The translations under genes and the position numbers were made by a program. Under the pieces are notes generated by a model. The model was given only the letters and a program-made list of their open reading frames with translations, was not told the origin of the DNA and made no database searches. Source: Streptomyces ambofaciens ATCC 23877 (lineage in GTDB: Bacteria > Actinomycetota > Actinomycetes > Streptomycetales > Streptomycetaceae). Taken from it: a stretch of 64,000 nucleotides of DNA. The DNA lies in the NCBI RefSeq assembly GCF_001267885.1, contig NZ_CP012382.1, forward strand, positions 6,125,001 through 6,189,000, read 5' to 3'. How positions within the stretch are numbered: the first letter of the stretch is position 1; each line of letters starts with the position of its first letter. Positions 16,917 to 26,600 of the stretch are shown here, piece by piece.

Positions 16917-18320
16917 ATGTTCCTGACCATCACCACCACCGGTACTCCCGGGCGCCCCGCGACCGATCTCGGCTTCCTGCTGCACAAGCATCCCGACAAG
17001 GCGCAGGCGTTCTCCACCTCCTACGGCACGGCCCACGTGTTCTACCCGGAGGCGGAAGAGCGGTGCTGCACGGCGGCCCTGCTGCTGGAGATCGACGCGG
17101 TGGCGCTGGTGCGGCGCGGCAAGGGCAGGGGACGGGGCGGCGCCCCCGACGCGGCACTCGCGCAGTACGTCAACGACCGCCCCTACGCGGCCTCCTCGCT
17201 CCTCGCCGTCGCACTGAGCAACGTCTTCTCCAGCGCGATGCGCGGCGTGTGCGCGAAGCGCCCCGAGCGGGCGGCCGAGCCCCTGCCGCTGCGCGTCGAG
17301 GTCCCGGCCCTGCCCGCCCGCGGCGGCCCGGGCCTCGTGCGCCGCCTCTTCGAGCCGCTCGGCTGGGCGGTCACCGTCGAGACCGTCCCGCTGGACACCG
17401 AGTTCCCCGAGTGGGGCGACTCGCGCTACGTCCGCCTCGAACTGGAGTCCACGACGCGCACCCTCGCCGAGGCCCTGCGGCACCTGTACGTCCTCCTCCC
17501 GGTGCTCGACGACGCCAAGCACTACTGGGTCTCCCCGGACGAGGTCGACAAGCTGATGCGGGCCGGCGAGGGCTGGCTGCCCGCCCACCCGGAGCAGGAC
17601 CTGATCACCAGCCGCTACCTGTCCCGCCGCTGGTCGCTGACCCGGGAGGCGAGGGAGCGACTGGAACTGGTCCGGCTGGCCGAGACCGACGACAGCGACG
17701 TCGAGGAGATCGACAACGCCGTCGGGGCGGAGACCGAGCAGGAGGACCGGCCGACCCCGCTCGCCGTACGGCGCCGCGAGGCGATCCTGACCGCCCTGCG
17801 GGACCACGCCGCCGCCCGCGTCCTCGACCTCGGCTGCGGCGAGGGCCACCTGGTGCGGGAACTGCTCAAGGAGCCGCGGTTCACCGAGATCGTCGGCGTG
17901 GACGTGTCGGTGCGCGCGCTCACCATCGCCTCCCGCCGGCTCCGGCTGGACCGCATGAGCGAGCGCCAGGCCACCCGGGTCAGCCTGTTCCAGGGCTCCC
18001 TCGCCTACACGGACAAGCGGCTGACGGGCTACGACGCCGCCGTGCTCAGCGAGGTGATCGAGCACGTCGACCCGCCCCGGCTGCCCGCGCTCGCCTACGC
18101 GGTGTTCGGGTCCGCCCGCCCCCGCACCGTCGTCGTCACCACGCCGAACGTCGAGTACAACGTGCGCTGGGAGACCCTCCCGGCCGGCCGCGCCCGCCAC
18201 CGTGACCACCGCTTCGAATGGACCCGCGAGGAGTTCCGGGCCTGGGCCGGGACGGTGGCCGAACGGCACGGCTACACGGTGGACTTCCGGCCCGTCGGCC
18301 CCGAGGACCCCGAGGTCGGC
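16917..18320 (+). CDS. Hen1, 3'-terminal RNA ribose 2'-O-methyltransferase (C-terminus lost or fused)
   Basis: 468 residues of clear Hen1: an N-terminal domain (MFLTITTTGTPGRPATDLGFLLHKHP) that acts with Pnkp as ligase-activating module, and a C-terminal methyltransferase with SAM motif VLDLGCGEGHLVREL and metal-binding motif SEVIEHVDPPRL. Such proteins mark repaired RNA 3' ends. After ...DPEVG (18320) homology stops and no stop codon occurs in this frame until 20225; the remaining frame is nonsense overlapping Pnkp. The usual tail, stop and intergenic bases appear deleted. ATG 16917 follows GGAGAGG. Either a +1 frameshift fusion with Pnkp or a truncated gene. Confidence 0.85.
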
Positions 18321-20823
18321 CGACCTCTCCCTCGTCGTGCTGATCGGCGCCTCCGGCTCCGGCAAGTCCACCTTCGCCCGGCGCCACTTCAAGCCCACCG
18401 AGGTCCTCTCCTCCGACTTCTGCCGGGGCCTGGTCGCCGACGACGAGAACGACCAGAGCGCCAGCCGGGACGCCTTCGACGTCCTGCACCACATCGCCGG
18501 CAAGCGGCTCGCCGCCGGCCGCCGCACCGTCGTCGACGCCACCAACGTGCAGCAGGACGGCAGGCGTCAGCTGATCGAACTGGCCAGGAAGCACGACGTC
18601 CTGCCCGTGGCCATCGTCCTCGACGTCCCCGAGGAGGTGTGCGCCGAGCGCAACGCGGCCCGCACCGACCGGGCCGACATGCCCCGCCGGGTCATCCAGC
18701 GGCACATCCGCGAACTCCGCCGCTCCCTGCGCCACCTGGAGCGCGAGGGCTTCCGCAAGGTGCACGTCCTGCGCGGCGCGGCGGAGGCCGAACAGGCCAC
18801 CGTCGTCACCGAGAAGCGCTTCAACGACCTCACCCACCTCACCGGTCCCTTCGACATCATCGGCGACATCCACGGCTGCGCCGCCGAACTGGAGACCCTG
18901 CTCGCCAGGCTCGGCTACACCGACGGGGTGCACCCCGGGGGCCGTACCGCCGTCTTCGTCGGCGACCTCGTCGACCGCGGCCCGGACAGCCCCGGCGTAC
19001 TGCGCCGCGTGATGTCCATGGTGAAGTCGGGCAACGCCCTGTGCGTCCCCGGCAACCACGAGAACAAGTACGGCCGCCACCTCAAGGGCCGGAAGGTCCA
19101 GCACACCCACGGACTCGCCGAGACCGTGGCGCAGATGGAGGGCGAGAGCGACGAGTTCCGCGCCGAGGTGCGGGAGTTCATCGACGGCCTGGTGAGCCAC
19201 TACGTCCTCGACGGCGGCCGGCTCGTGGTCTGCCACGCCGGTCTGCCGGAGAAGTACCACGGCCGCACCTCCGGCCGGGTCCGCAGCCACGCCCTGTACG
19301 GCGACACCACCGGCGAGACCGACGAGTTCGGGCTGCCCGTGCGCTACCCCTGGGCCGAGGACTACCGGGGCCGCGCGGCCGTCGTCTACGGCCACACCCC
19401 GGTACCGGAGGCCACCTGGCTGAACAACACCATCTGCCTGGACACCGGCGCCGTCTTCGGCGGCAGGCTGACCGCGCTGCGCTGGCCCGAGCGCGAACTG
19501 GTCGACGTACCGGCCGAGCGGGTCTGGTACGAACCGGTCAAGCCGCTGCGCACGGAGGCGCCCGGAGGCAAGGACGGCCGCCCGCTCGACCTGGCCGACG
19601 TGCACGGCCGGCGGACGGTGGAGACCCGGCACGCCGGCCGGATCACCGTACGCGAGGAGAACGCGGCGGCGGCCCTGGAGGTCATGAGCCGGTTCGCCAT
19701 CGATCCCCGGCTGCTGCCGTACCTGCCGCCGACCATGGCGCCGACCGCCACCTCGGCCGCGGACGGCTACCTGGAGCACCCCGAGGAGGCCTTCGCCCAG
19801 TACGCGGCCGACGGGGTGGCACGGGTCGTGTGCGAGGAGAAGCACATGGGTTCGCGGGCGGTGGCGCTGGTGTGCCGCGACGCGGAGGCGGCGCGTGCCC
19901 GCTTCGGGGTGGAGGGCCCCACCGGGTCCCTCTACACGCGCACCGGCCGCCCCTTCCTGGACGACGCGACCGTCTCCGAGGCCGTCCTCGACCGGCTGCG
20001 CGCGGCGATCGGCGAGGCCGGCCTGTGGGACGAACTGGCCACCGACTGGCTGCTGCTCGACACCGAGCTGATGCCGTGGTCGCTGAAGGCCTCCGGACTG
20101 CTGCGGTCCCAGTACGCCGCCGTGGGGGCCGCCGCCGGCGCCGTCTTCCCGGGGGCGCTGGCCGCGCTGGAGGCCGCCGTGGCCCGAGGCGTCGACGCCG
20201 GCGGGCTGCCGGCCCGCCAGCGTGAACGGTCCGCCGACGCCGTCGCGTTCACGGAGGCCTACCGGCGCTACTGCTGGACCACCGACGGCCTCGACGGCGT
20301 CGGTCTGGCCCCGTTCCAGATCCTGGCCGTCCAGGGCCGCAGCCTGGCCGCCCTGCCACACGACGAGCAGCTCGCCCTCATCGACCGCCTCGTCGAACAC
20401 GACGGCAGCGGCCTGCTGCGGACCACCCGGCGGCTGTACGTCGACACCGGCGACCCGGAGTCGGTGGCGGCGGGCACCGACTGGTGGCTGGAGATGACCG
20501 GCCGCGGCGGCGAGGGCATGGTCGTCAAGCCGGTCGGCGCGCTGGCCCGCGACGCGAAGGGACGCCTGGTCCAGCCCGGTATCAAGTGCCGGGGCCGCGA
20601 GTACCTGCGGATCGTCTACGGCCCCGAGTACACCCGCCCGGACAACCTCGCCCGGCTGCGGCAGCGGTCCCTGGGCCACAAGCGGTCCCTGGCGATCCGC
20701 GAGTACGCCCTCGGCCTGGAGGCCCTGGACCGCCTGGCGGACGGCGAGCCGCTGTGGCGGGTGCACGAGGCGGTGTTCGGCGTGCTGGCGCTGGAGTCGG
20801 AGCCGGTGGACCCGCGGCTGTGA
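18202..20823 (+). CDS. Pnkp, polynucleotide kinase-phosphatase with ligase domain
   Basis: Three-domain RNA repair enzyme. Kinase P-loop GASGSGKSTFARRHF; calcineurin-like phosphatase motifs GDIHGC, GDLVDRGPDS, GNHENK and CHAGLPEKYHG; ligase motif I region CEEKHMGSRAVALV and motif IV GEGMVVKP. It heals 5'-OH and 2',3'-cyclic phosphate ends and adenylylates RNA with Hen1's help. Recognisable homology starts only near 18319 (ADLSLVVLIG), directly at the end of Hen1 homology. The nearest in-frame starts are GTG 18202, inside hen1, and GTG 18337, which would cut into the first strand. No ribosome-binding site supports either. True start unresolved. Confidence 0.85.
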   Translation: MTTASNGPARSSGPGPGRWPNGTATRWTSGPSAPRTPRSADLSLVVLIGASGSGKSTFARRHFKPTEVLSSDFCRGLVADDENDQSASRDAFDVLHHIAGKRLAAGRRTVVDATNVQQDGRRQLIELARKHDVLPVAIVLDVPEEVCAERNAARTDRADMPRRVIQRHIRELRRSLRHLEREGFRKVHVLRGAAEAEQATVVTEKRFNDLTHLTGPFDIIGDIHGCAAELETLLARLGYTDGVHPGGRTAVFVGDLVDRGPDSPGVLRRVMSMVKSGNALCVPGNHENKYGRHLKGRKVQHTHGLAETVAQMEGESDEFRAEVREFIDGLVSHYVLDGGRLVVCHAGLPEKYHGRTSGRVRSHALYGDTTGETDEFGLPVRYPWAEDYRGRAAVVYGHTPVPEATWLNNTICLDTGAVFGGRLTALRWPERELVDVPAERVWYEPVKPLRTEAPGGKDGRPLDLADVHGRRTVETRHAGRITVREENAAAALEVMSRFAIDPRLLPYLPPTMAPTATSAADGYLEHPEEAFAQYAADGVARVVCEEKHMGSRAVALVCRDAEAARARFGVEGPTGSLYTRTGRPFLDDATVSEAVLDRLRAAIGEAGLWDELATDWLLLDTELMPWSLKASGLLRSQYAAVGAAAGAVFPGALAALEAAVARGVDAGGLPARQRERSADAVAFTEAYRRYCWTTDGLDGVGLAPFQILAVQGRSLAALPHDEQLALIDRLVEHDGSGLLRTTRRLYVDTGDPESVAAGTDWWLEMTGRGGEGMVVKPVGALARDAKGRLVQPGIKCRGREYLRIVYGPEYTRPDNLARLRQRSLGHKRSLAIREYALGLEALDRLADGEPLWRVHEAVFGVLALESEPVDPRL

Positions 20824-20971
20824 GCGCACGTTTCCGGCCGAGATGCCCCTCGGGGGGTGTCCCGGCCGGACGCCGTGCCCCGGGACCCCACACGTCCCTG
20901 GTTAACCGTCAGTTGCCGTGCTAACTTCGCAGGTCGGTCAGGCAGACGTACCGACTCATGGGGGACAGTCG

Positions 20972-22522
20972 GTGGAGACAGGCGCGGGATTCGGCGGGAC
21001 GGCGGACGCTTCCAGGCACGCGCGCGGCATGGCGCTGCTGTTCGACCTGACCGAGGCGCTGTGCGGCATGAGCTGCACGGAGGACCCGCAGGCGCGCGGA
21101 CAGTTCGCCCAGATGCTCGGCGAGAGCCTCGGCCGGCCCGTCGACCTGCGGGGCGTCAGACAGCGCGAGGACGTGGTGACCCTCGTCCGCACCGCCCTGA
21201 ACGAGGCGGGCGGGGAACACGTACTCGTCGCAGTGGTGCGCATCCTCGAAGGCGCGCCGGCCGGCGAGGAACTGGACCAGCTGATCAGCCCCGCCCGCTC
21301 CGGTGCCCCGCCTCCCCAGACGCCGCCGGGCCCGCTCGGCCGCGACGACGAGACCAGCGCGCGTGCCGTCCTGGCCAAGGGCGATCTCCCCGCGGACCTG
21401 CTGCGGGACGACCTCGCCGTCGAACTGGGCGGTCTCGACCTGCCCATCGGGCTCCTGCCCGACCAGCTCTTCCAGTACGTCCTCGAACGGAACGTCCAGC
21501 CGGACGGCCTGCCGCCCGCCGTGCTCCTGCTCGACCGGGCCGCTCTTCTCGCCGACGCGCCCGACCACCGCACCGCCCTGTCCGGCTGGGTCGACGACTG
21601 GGCCCGGCGCGCGGACCTGACCCGCGCGCTGGAACAACGGCGGGCGGCACGGGCCACCGTGGTGCGCGGCCCCGACATCCCCCGCTGCCTGATCGTCGCC
21701 GTCGAACCGGCCCGGGACGCCTCCGGCGACGTGGTGGTCCGCCACTGGCTCAACACCGTCGCCGGCCACTGGAACCCCCAGCCCGGTACCCCGGCCGTCA
21801 CCACTCTGGACGCGCTCGGCACGGCCGTCGACGAAGCGCTGAGCCGGGGCGCCCGGCTCCGTCCCGGTCCCCGCGACCGGCGTCCGAGTGGACACGGGCA
21901 GCCTTCGGCGTATGTCGAGTTCGTCCTTCCGTACGACCTCCTCAACCACGATGTGGCGGGGTTGACGCACCGTGTCGGCGACGGCCAGCCGTTGCGCCTG
22001 GGCACCCGGTACGGGGTCCACCTCCGCAGCCTCGAGCGCATGCGGTCCAGGGACCGCCGCGTCCTGGAGCAGTGGGAGGAACGCTGGTACGCGCTGCGGG
22101 AGCAGGGCGTGGCCGTGCACGGCTGGAGCGAGCCGGACGGCGGCCGGCTCGGCGCCTGGCAGACGGCGCTCGCCGGGGACACCGGACGTACGGCCGTGGT
22201 GCTGGACGCCCCGGTCGACGCGCCCGCCCTGGAGGCACTCAAAGCCGCCATAGCGGAAGGCGTGGGGCTTGCGGTCTGGGACCGGCGGGGAGTCTTCCCG
22301 GAGGAACGCCGGGAGGTGGTGACCGCCCTGTTCGCCGCCGTGCCGACGCCCGGGCAGATCCCCCTGGCCGTCCACCGCCTCCGGGAGAACGCCGAACGGC
22401 ACTCCCAGGGGCCCGGCCGGCTCCTCGGCCGGCACATCGGTTTTCTCTGGGACGACCCCACCCGTCTTGTCGACATCCAGTCCGACTACGGCGATCTCGC
22501 CGGCGAGGAGGCAACGGCATGA
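20972..22522 (+). CDS. VMAP protein: effector-associated domain plus VMAP-C
   Basis: A 516-residue protein, first gene of a three-gene operon. Residues about 15-100 (MALLFDLTEALCGMSCTEDPQARGQFAQML...LVAVVRILEG) match the helical effector-associated domain family (EAD2-like). The rest resembles the vWA-MoxR associated protein C-terminal region: CLIVAVEPARDASGDVVVRHWLN, AYVEFVLPYDLLNHDVAGLTHRVG, and IGFLWDDPTRL at the end. In such ternary systems VMAP is thought to bridge sensor and effector. GTG 20972 follows GGGGACA. Its stop overlaps the MoxR start (ATGA). The caspase at 31094 carries a similar C-terminal domain, suggesting homotypic contact. Confidence 0.8.
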   Translation: METGAGFGGTADASRHARGMALLFDLTEALCGMSCTEDPQARGQFAQMLGESLGRPVDLRGVRQREDVVTLVRTALNEAGGEHVLVAVVRILEGAPAGEELDQLISPARSGAPPPQTPPGPLGRDDETSARAVLAKGDLPADLLRDDLAVELGGLDLPIGLLPDQLFQYVLERNVQPDGLPPAVLLLDRAALLADAPDHRTALSGWVDDWARRADLTRALEQRRAARATVVRGPDIPRCLIVAVEPARDASGDVVVRHWLNTVAGHWNPQPGTPAVTTLDALGTAVDEALSRGARLRPGPRDRRPSGHGQPSAYVEFVLPYDLLNHDVAGLTHRVGDGQPLRLGTRYGVHLRSLERMRSRDRRVLEQWEERWYALREQGVAVHGWSEPDGGRLGAWQTALAGDTGRTAVVLDAPVDAPALEALKAAIAEGVGLAVWDRRGVFPEERREVVTALFAAVPTPGQIPLAVHRLRENAERHSQGPGRLLGRHIGFLWDDPTRLVDIQSDYGDLAGEEATA

Positions 22523-23634
22523 ACGCGCAGGAGCAGGCGTCCCCGAACGGCTGGCGGGTGTTCCACGGCACCGGCCGGCCACCGGTCGTGCCGCCCGCGC
22601 TGCCCGCGGCGCCGCCCTGGCGGCTCTTCCGCGGCGAGCCGTCCCAGCCCGCGCCGCCGGACGACCCGCAGGCCGCGCTGCGCCGCCTGGGCGACGGGCA
22701 GGTCACCGCGCAACTGGGCACCGACGAGATCGACGTCGTCAACGCCGCCCTGCTGCTGCGCAGGCCGTTGCTCATCACCGGCCCGCCGGGGGTCGGCAAG
22801 TCCACCCTCGCCTACCTCATCTCCCGCGAACTGGGCCTCGGCCGGGTCCTGGAGTGGAGCATCGTCAGCCGCACCACGCTCCGGGACGGCCTGTACGTCC
22901 ATGACGCCATGGGACGTGCCCAGGCCATCGCCGCCTGGCAGGCCGGGCTGCGCGGCACCGAGGCCGGCGAACCCGGCCGGACGGACCCCGCCGCCGCGCA
23001 GGCCCTGGCCGAAACGGCCGACGTCAACGCCCCGTTGTCGGCGTCACCCGAGCAACTCCCGCCCGTGCTAGGCGACTTCATCACCCTCGGGCCCCTCGGG
23101 ACGGCTCTCCTCCCCTACGATCGTCCCCGGGTGCTCCTCGTCGACGAACTCGACAAGAGCGACATCGACCTGCCCAACGACCTGCTGCACGTCCTGGAGA
23201 ACGGAAGTTATGACGTCCCGGAACTGGTCCGTGACGCCGCCGACAGCGCGCGCGTCCACACCAGCGACCCCGGCGGCCAGGCACTGCTGCGGGGCGGACG
23301 GGTCGAGTGCCGGGAGTTCCCGATCGTGGTGATCACCAGCAACGGCGAACGGGAGTTCCCCGCCGCCTTCCGCCGGCGTTGCCTGCCGCTGGAGATGCGC
23401 ACGCCGAGCCGCCGGCAGCTGCTGGCCCTGGTGGAGGGGCACCTGGGGGCCCGGCCGCAGGGGACCGAGGACCTGGTGGACCTCTTCGTGCAGCGGGTCC
23501 AGGCCGGCGGCACGCACTCCCTGGATCAGCTACTCAACGCGGTGCAGATGACTACCGCGGGTGGTTTCCAGGCGGACGGTGACGGGCGTAAGCTCGTGGA
23601 AATGCTCCTCCGCGACCTCGCGAAGGGCCGCTGA
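22519..23634 (+). CDS. MoxR-family AAA+ ATPase of the VMAP-MoxR-vWA system
   Basis: A 371-residue AAA+ protein. Walker A ITGPPGVGKSTLAY with K94; Walker B VLLVDELDKSDIDLPNDLLHVLENG with D209-E210; sensor-1 region IVVITSNGEREFPAAFRRRCLPLEM including the arginine finger. A 70-residue Pro-rich N-terminal extension (NGWRVFHGTGRPP, PPWRLFRGE) precedes the domain and repeats the pattern W-R-x-F-x-G, perhaps a docking motif. The ATG at 22519 overlaps the VMAP stop, and its stop directly abuts the next ATG at 23635. Expected to remodel the vWA partner using ATP. Confidence 0.85.
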   Translation: MNAQEQASPNGWRVFHGTGRPPVVPPALPAAPPWRLFRGEPSQPAPPDDPQAALRRLGDGQVTAQLGTDEIDVVNAALLLRRPLLITGPPGVGKSTLAYLISRELGLGRVLEWSIVSRTTLRDGLYVHDAMGRAQAIAAWQAGLRGTEAGEPGRTDPAAAQALAETADVNAPLSASPEQLPPVLGDFITLGPLGTALLPYDRPRVLLVDELDKSDIDLPNDLLHVLENGSYDVPELVRDAADSARVHTSDPGGQALLRGGRVECREFPIVVITSNGEREFPAAFRRRCLPLEMRTPSRRQLLALVEGHLGARPQGTEDLVDLFVQRVQAGGTHSLDQLLNAVQMTTAGGFQADGDGRKLVEMLLRDLAKGR

Positions 23635-26600
23635 ATGACCGGCTTCCCCAGGGAGCACGCATCCGGACCGGGCGACGAAGACCCCGTATCGGGGACGTCG
23701 CCTCCTTCGGCGTGGCCCCAGACCGCCGACGAGAGTGGCGTGGTCCTCGGCGGGCACCAGGCCGATGTGCTCGTCACCTCCGACCACGGGCACGCGGCCG
23801 ACGCGCCCGTGGCCTCCGACCGCGGACACCTCGCGCAGTCCGCCGTCCCGGAGCAGTCAAGGCCGGCGCGCGCCCGGCCGAACCCGGACGAGCCGCAGGC
23901 GTCGGCCCCGCACTGGCAGGAGATCGCCGACGCCGTCTGGCTCGCCGCCCACTGGGACCGCCACGGCGGTCCGGGCCGGACGCCGGAACCCGCCGCGCGG
24001 CCGGACCGCCCGAGCCCCGCGGACCCGCCGGCCGCCGAGGAACCGCGGGATCCGGCCCCGGGTGAGACCGACGCCCCGCAAGGCACGGACACCGGGCCCC
24101 CGGACCCGGCCCCCGCCGCCGACGCACTCCCGGCGCCCGTCTGGCCGCCCGCCCCCGACAGCACCGCACCGGTGCCCGGCCCCGGGAACGCGTCCGGACC
24201 GGCCTCGTCCCCTCACGTCCCGCCCGGGCCGGTGGCCCGTGGACGGCTGTTACCCGACCCCGAGGGCCCCTTCACCCTGCACGCCGGCCGGCCGCTGCTG
24301 CCCGCCGAGGACGGCCCGCAGTCGGGGCCCGGCCGGGCCACCGCCCTGCTCGCCCGCGCCCTGCACCAGCTGGCCCGGCGCATCCCGTCCCGCCACACCC
24401 TGGAGCTCGACGAGGAGGCCACCGCCGAACAGGGCCTCGCGGACGGCATGTGGCTGCCTTTCCTGCGGCCCGCCCGCACCCCCGCCTTCGACCTGGTGCT
24501 GCTCACCGACGACGCCCCGACCATGCGCATCTGGCAGGAGACCTGCGCACGGCTGGCCGAGGCCGCCGAGCACAGCGGCGCCTTCCGAGGCGTCCGCCCG
24601 GTCCGGGTCCACGTGCCGCGCACCGGCACCGCCACCCTGCGCTGGAGCACCGGCCGGGCCGACGCCGACCCGGCCGAACTGCTCGACGGGCGCGGCGGAC
24701 GCGTCTTCCTCGTCGTCACCGACGGCCTCGCCCCCGGCTGGGCGGCCCCCGCCGCCGACGACCTGCTCAAGCGCCTCGCCCACGCCGGCCCCACCGCACT
24801 GGTCCACCTGCTGCCCCCGCACCTGCGCCACCGCAGCTCCCTCCACCCCTACGAGGCGGTCCTGGAGGCCGGCGGGTTCGGCGCCCCGAACGACGGCCTC
24901 GGCCACTGGGCGCCGCCCGGCGGGCCCGACCCGTTGCGCCCCCTGCCCGAGGCCGGTGACGACTCCGTGCCGGTGCCCGTGCTCTCGCTCAAGCCCGGCT
25001 CCCTCGCCGCCTGGTCGCACCTCGTGACCGGGGAGCGCGGCGTGCGCCGCACCCTGCCCATCGTCCTGGCCGGTGCCCTGGCCAAGGGCGCGCCCGCTCC
25101 CGGACTGCGCGCCCCGCGCTTCCCGCGCGCCGCCACCACCGCCGTACGCCGCTTCTTCACCCTCGCCACTCCGGCCGCACGCCGGCTCGCCACCCAGCTG
25201 GCCGCCATCCCCTTCGACCTGGACCTCGTGGAGCAGCTGCGGCGGCGCACGATGCCGGAGACCGGGCCCGACCACCTCGCCGAGATCCTCATGGGCGGTC
25301 TCATCGACTGGGACAGGGCCGGCGAGGGCCGCCCCGAGTTCGCCGAGGGGGTCCGCGAGGCGCTGCTCGCCACCACCACCCGCAGCCAACTCGCCCGCAC
25401 CGTCGCCGTGGTGGGTGAGCTGCCCGCCGCCGGGCAGCGGGGCGTCGCCCTGCGCGCCGCCCTGCACGACCCGGCGGGCGCCGCCCTGCCCGACCCGGCG
25501 GAGCGAGGCTGGGTGCGCAGCGAACTCGCCGTGATGCGCGCCCTCTCGGGGCCCTACTCCGAACGGGCCAGGCGCATCGAACCCGCCGTCGCCGGGCCGG
25601 TACCGCCCGGTGCGGCCGATCGGGTGGACGTCCGTTTGCCCACGGGTACACCCACTGAGGTGAACCCGACGGGCGGCGGCGGGTCATCCGGTGGCCGAGA
25701 AGGCAGTCATCCAGCGTCGAGCGATTCCGACGAACCTGGAGCACCCGTGCCGCTGGTACCCGACGCGACCCCACTCGAAGCCCCGGAGGCTGAGCCGCTC
25801 ATGCAGAGCACCACGACCGCGACGCCCGCCCTTCTGGTGAACGTTCCGCTGCGGAACACCTCGTTCGTCGGCCGCCAGGGGCTGCTGAGCGCCGTGGAGG
25901 AGCAACTCGGCGCGCAGGACACGGCCGCCGTGCTGCCGCACGCGCTGCACGGGCTCGGCGGGGTCGGCAAGTCGCAGCTGGCGCTGGAGTACATCTGGAC
26001 CCACCAGCACGACTACCGGGTGATCTGCTGGATCCCGGCCGAGCGCGAGAGCCTCGTCCTGGCCGCGCTGGGCACGCTCGCCGCCCAGCTGGGCGTCGTC
26101 CCGTCCGGCCAGGACCGCCCCGGCGCTCCCGCCGCGAACACGGCGGTGCCCGCCGTGCTGAAGGCGCTGAGCGAGGGGAAACCGCACGGCAACTGGCTGC
26201 TCGTCTTCGACAACGCCGAGGACGTCGACACGGTGCGGCAGTACTTCCCCACCAACGGGCCCGGCAAGGTCATCGTCACCTCCCGCAACCGGGCCTGGGA
26301 ACGGGTGGCCACACCCCTGCCCGTGAACGTCTTCGAGCGCTCCGAGTCCATCGAGCTGCTCCAGAAGCGCTCGCCCGACCTGTCCGCCGAGGACGCCGAC
26401 CGGCTCGCCGACGCCCTCGGCGACCTGCCGCTCGCCGTCGAGCAGGCGGGCGCCTGGCGCGCGGTCACCGGCATGCCCGTCGACGAGTACCTCGACCTGC
26501 TCGCCCGGCGCAGCCCCGAGATCCTGGAACTCGACCCGAACCCCGACTACCCGGTCTCCGTCGCCGCGGCCTGGGACCTGTCGCTGGAGCGCATCCGGCA

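Noticed and set aside
16818..20225. A single 1135-residue open frame covering Hen1 and most of Pnkp
   Set aside because: Only the first 468 codons from 16917 show Hen1 homology; the rest is low-complexity Arg/Pro text overlapping the clear Pnkp frame, so the long frame is an effect of GC bias and the junction defect.
20857..23634. A 925-codon frame starting before the VMAP gene
   Set aside because: Its first 550 codons are Arg/Pro-rich noise out of frame with VMAP; only the part from 22519 (MoxR) is real.
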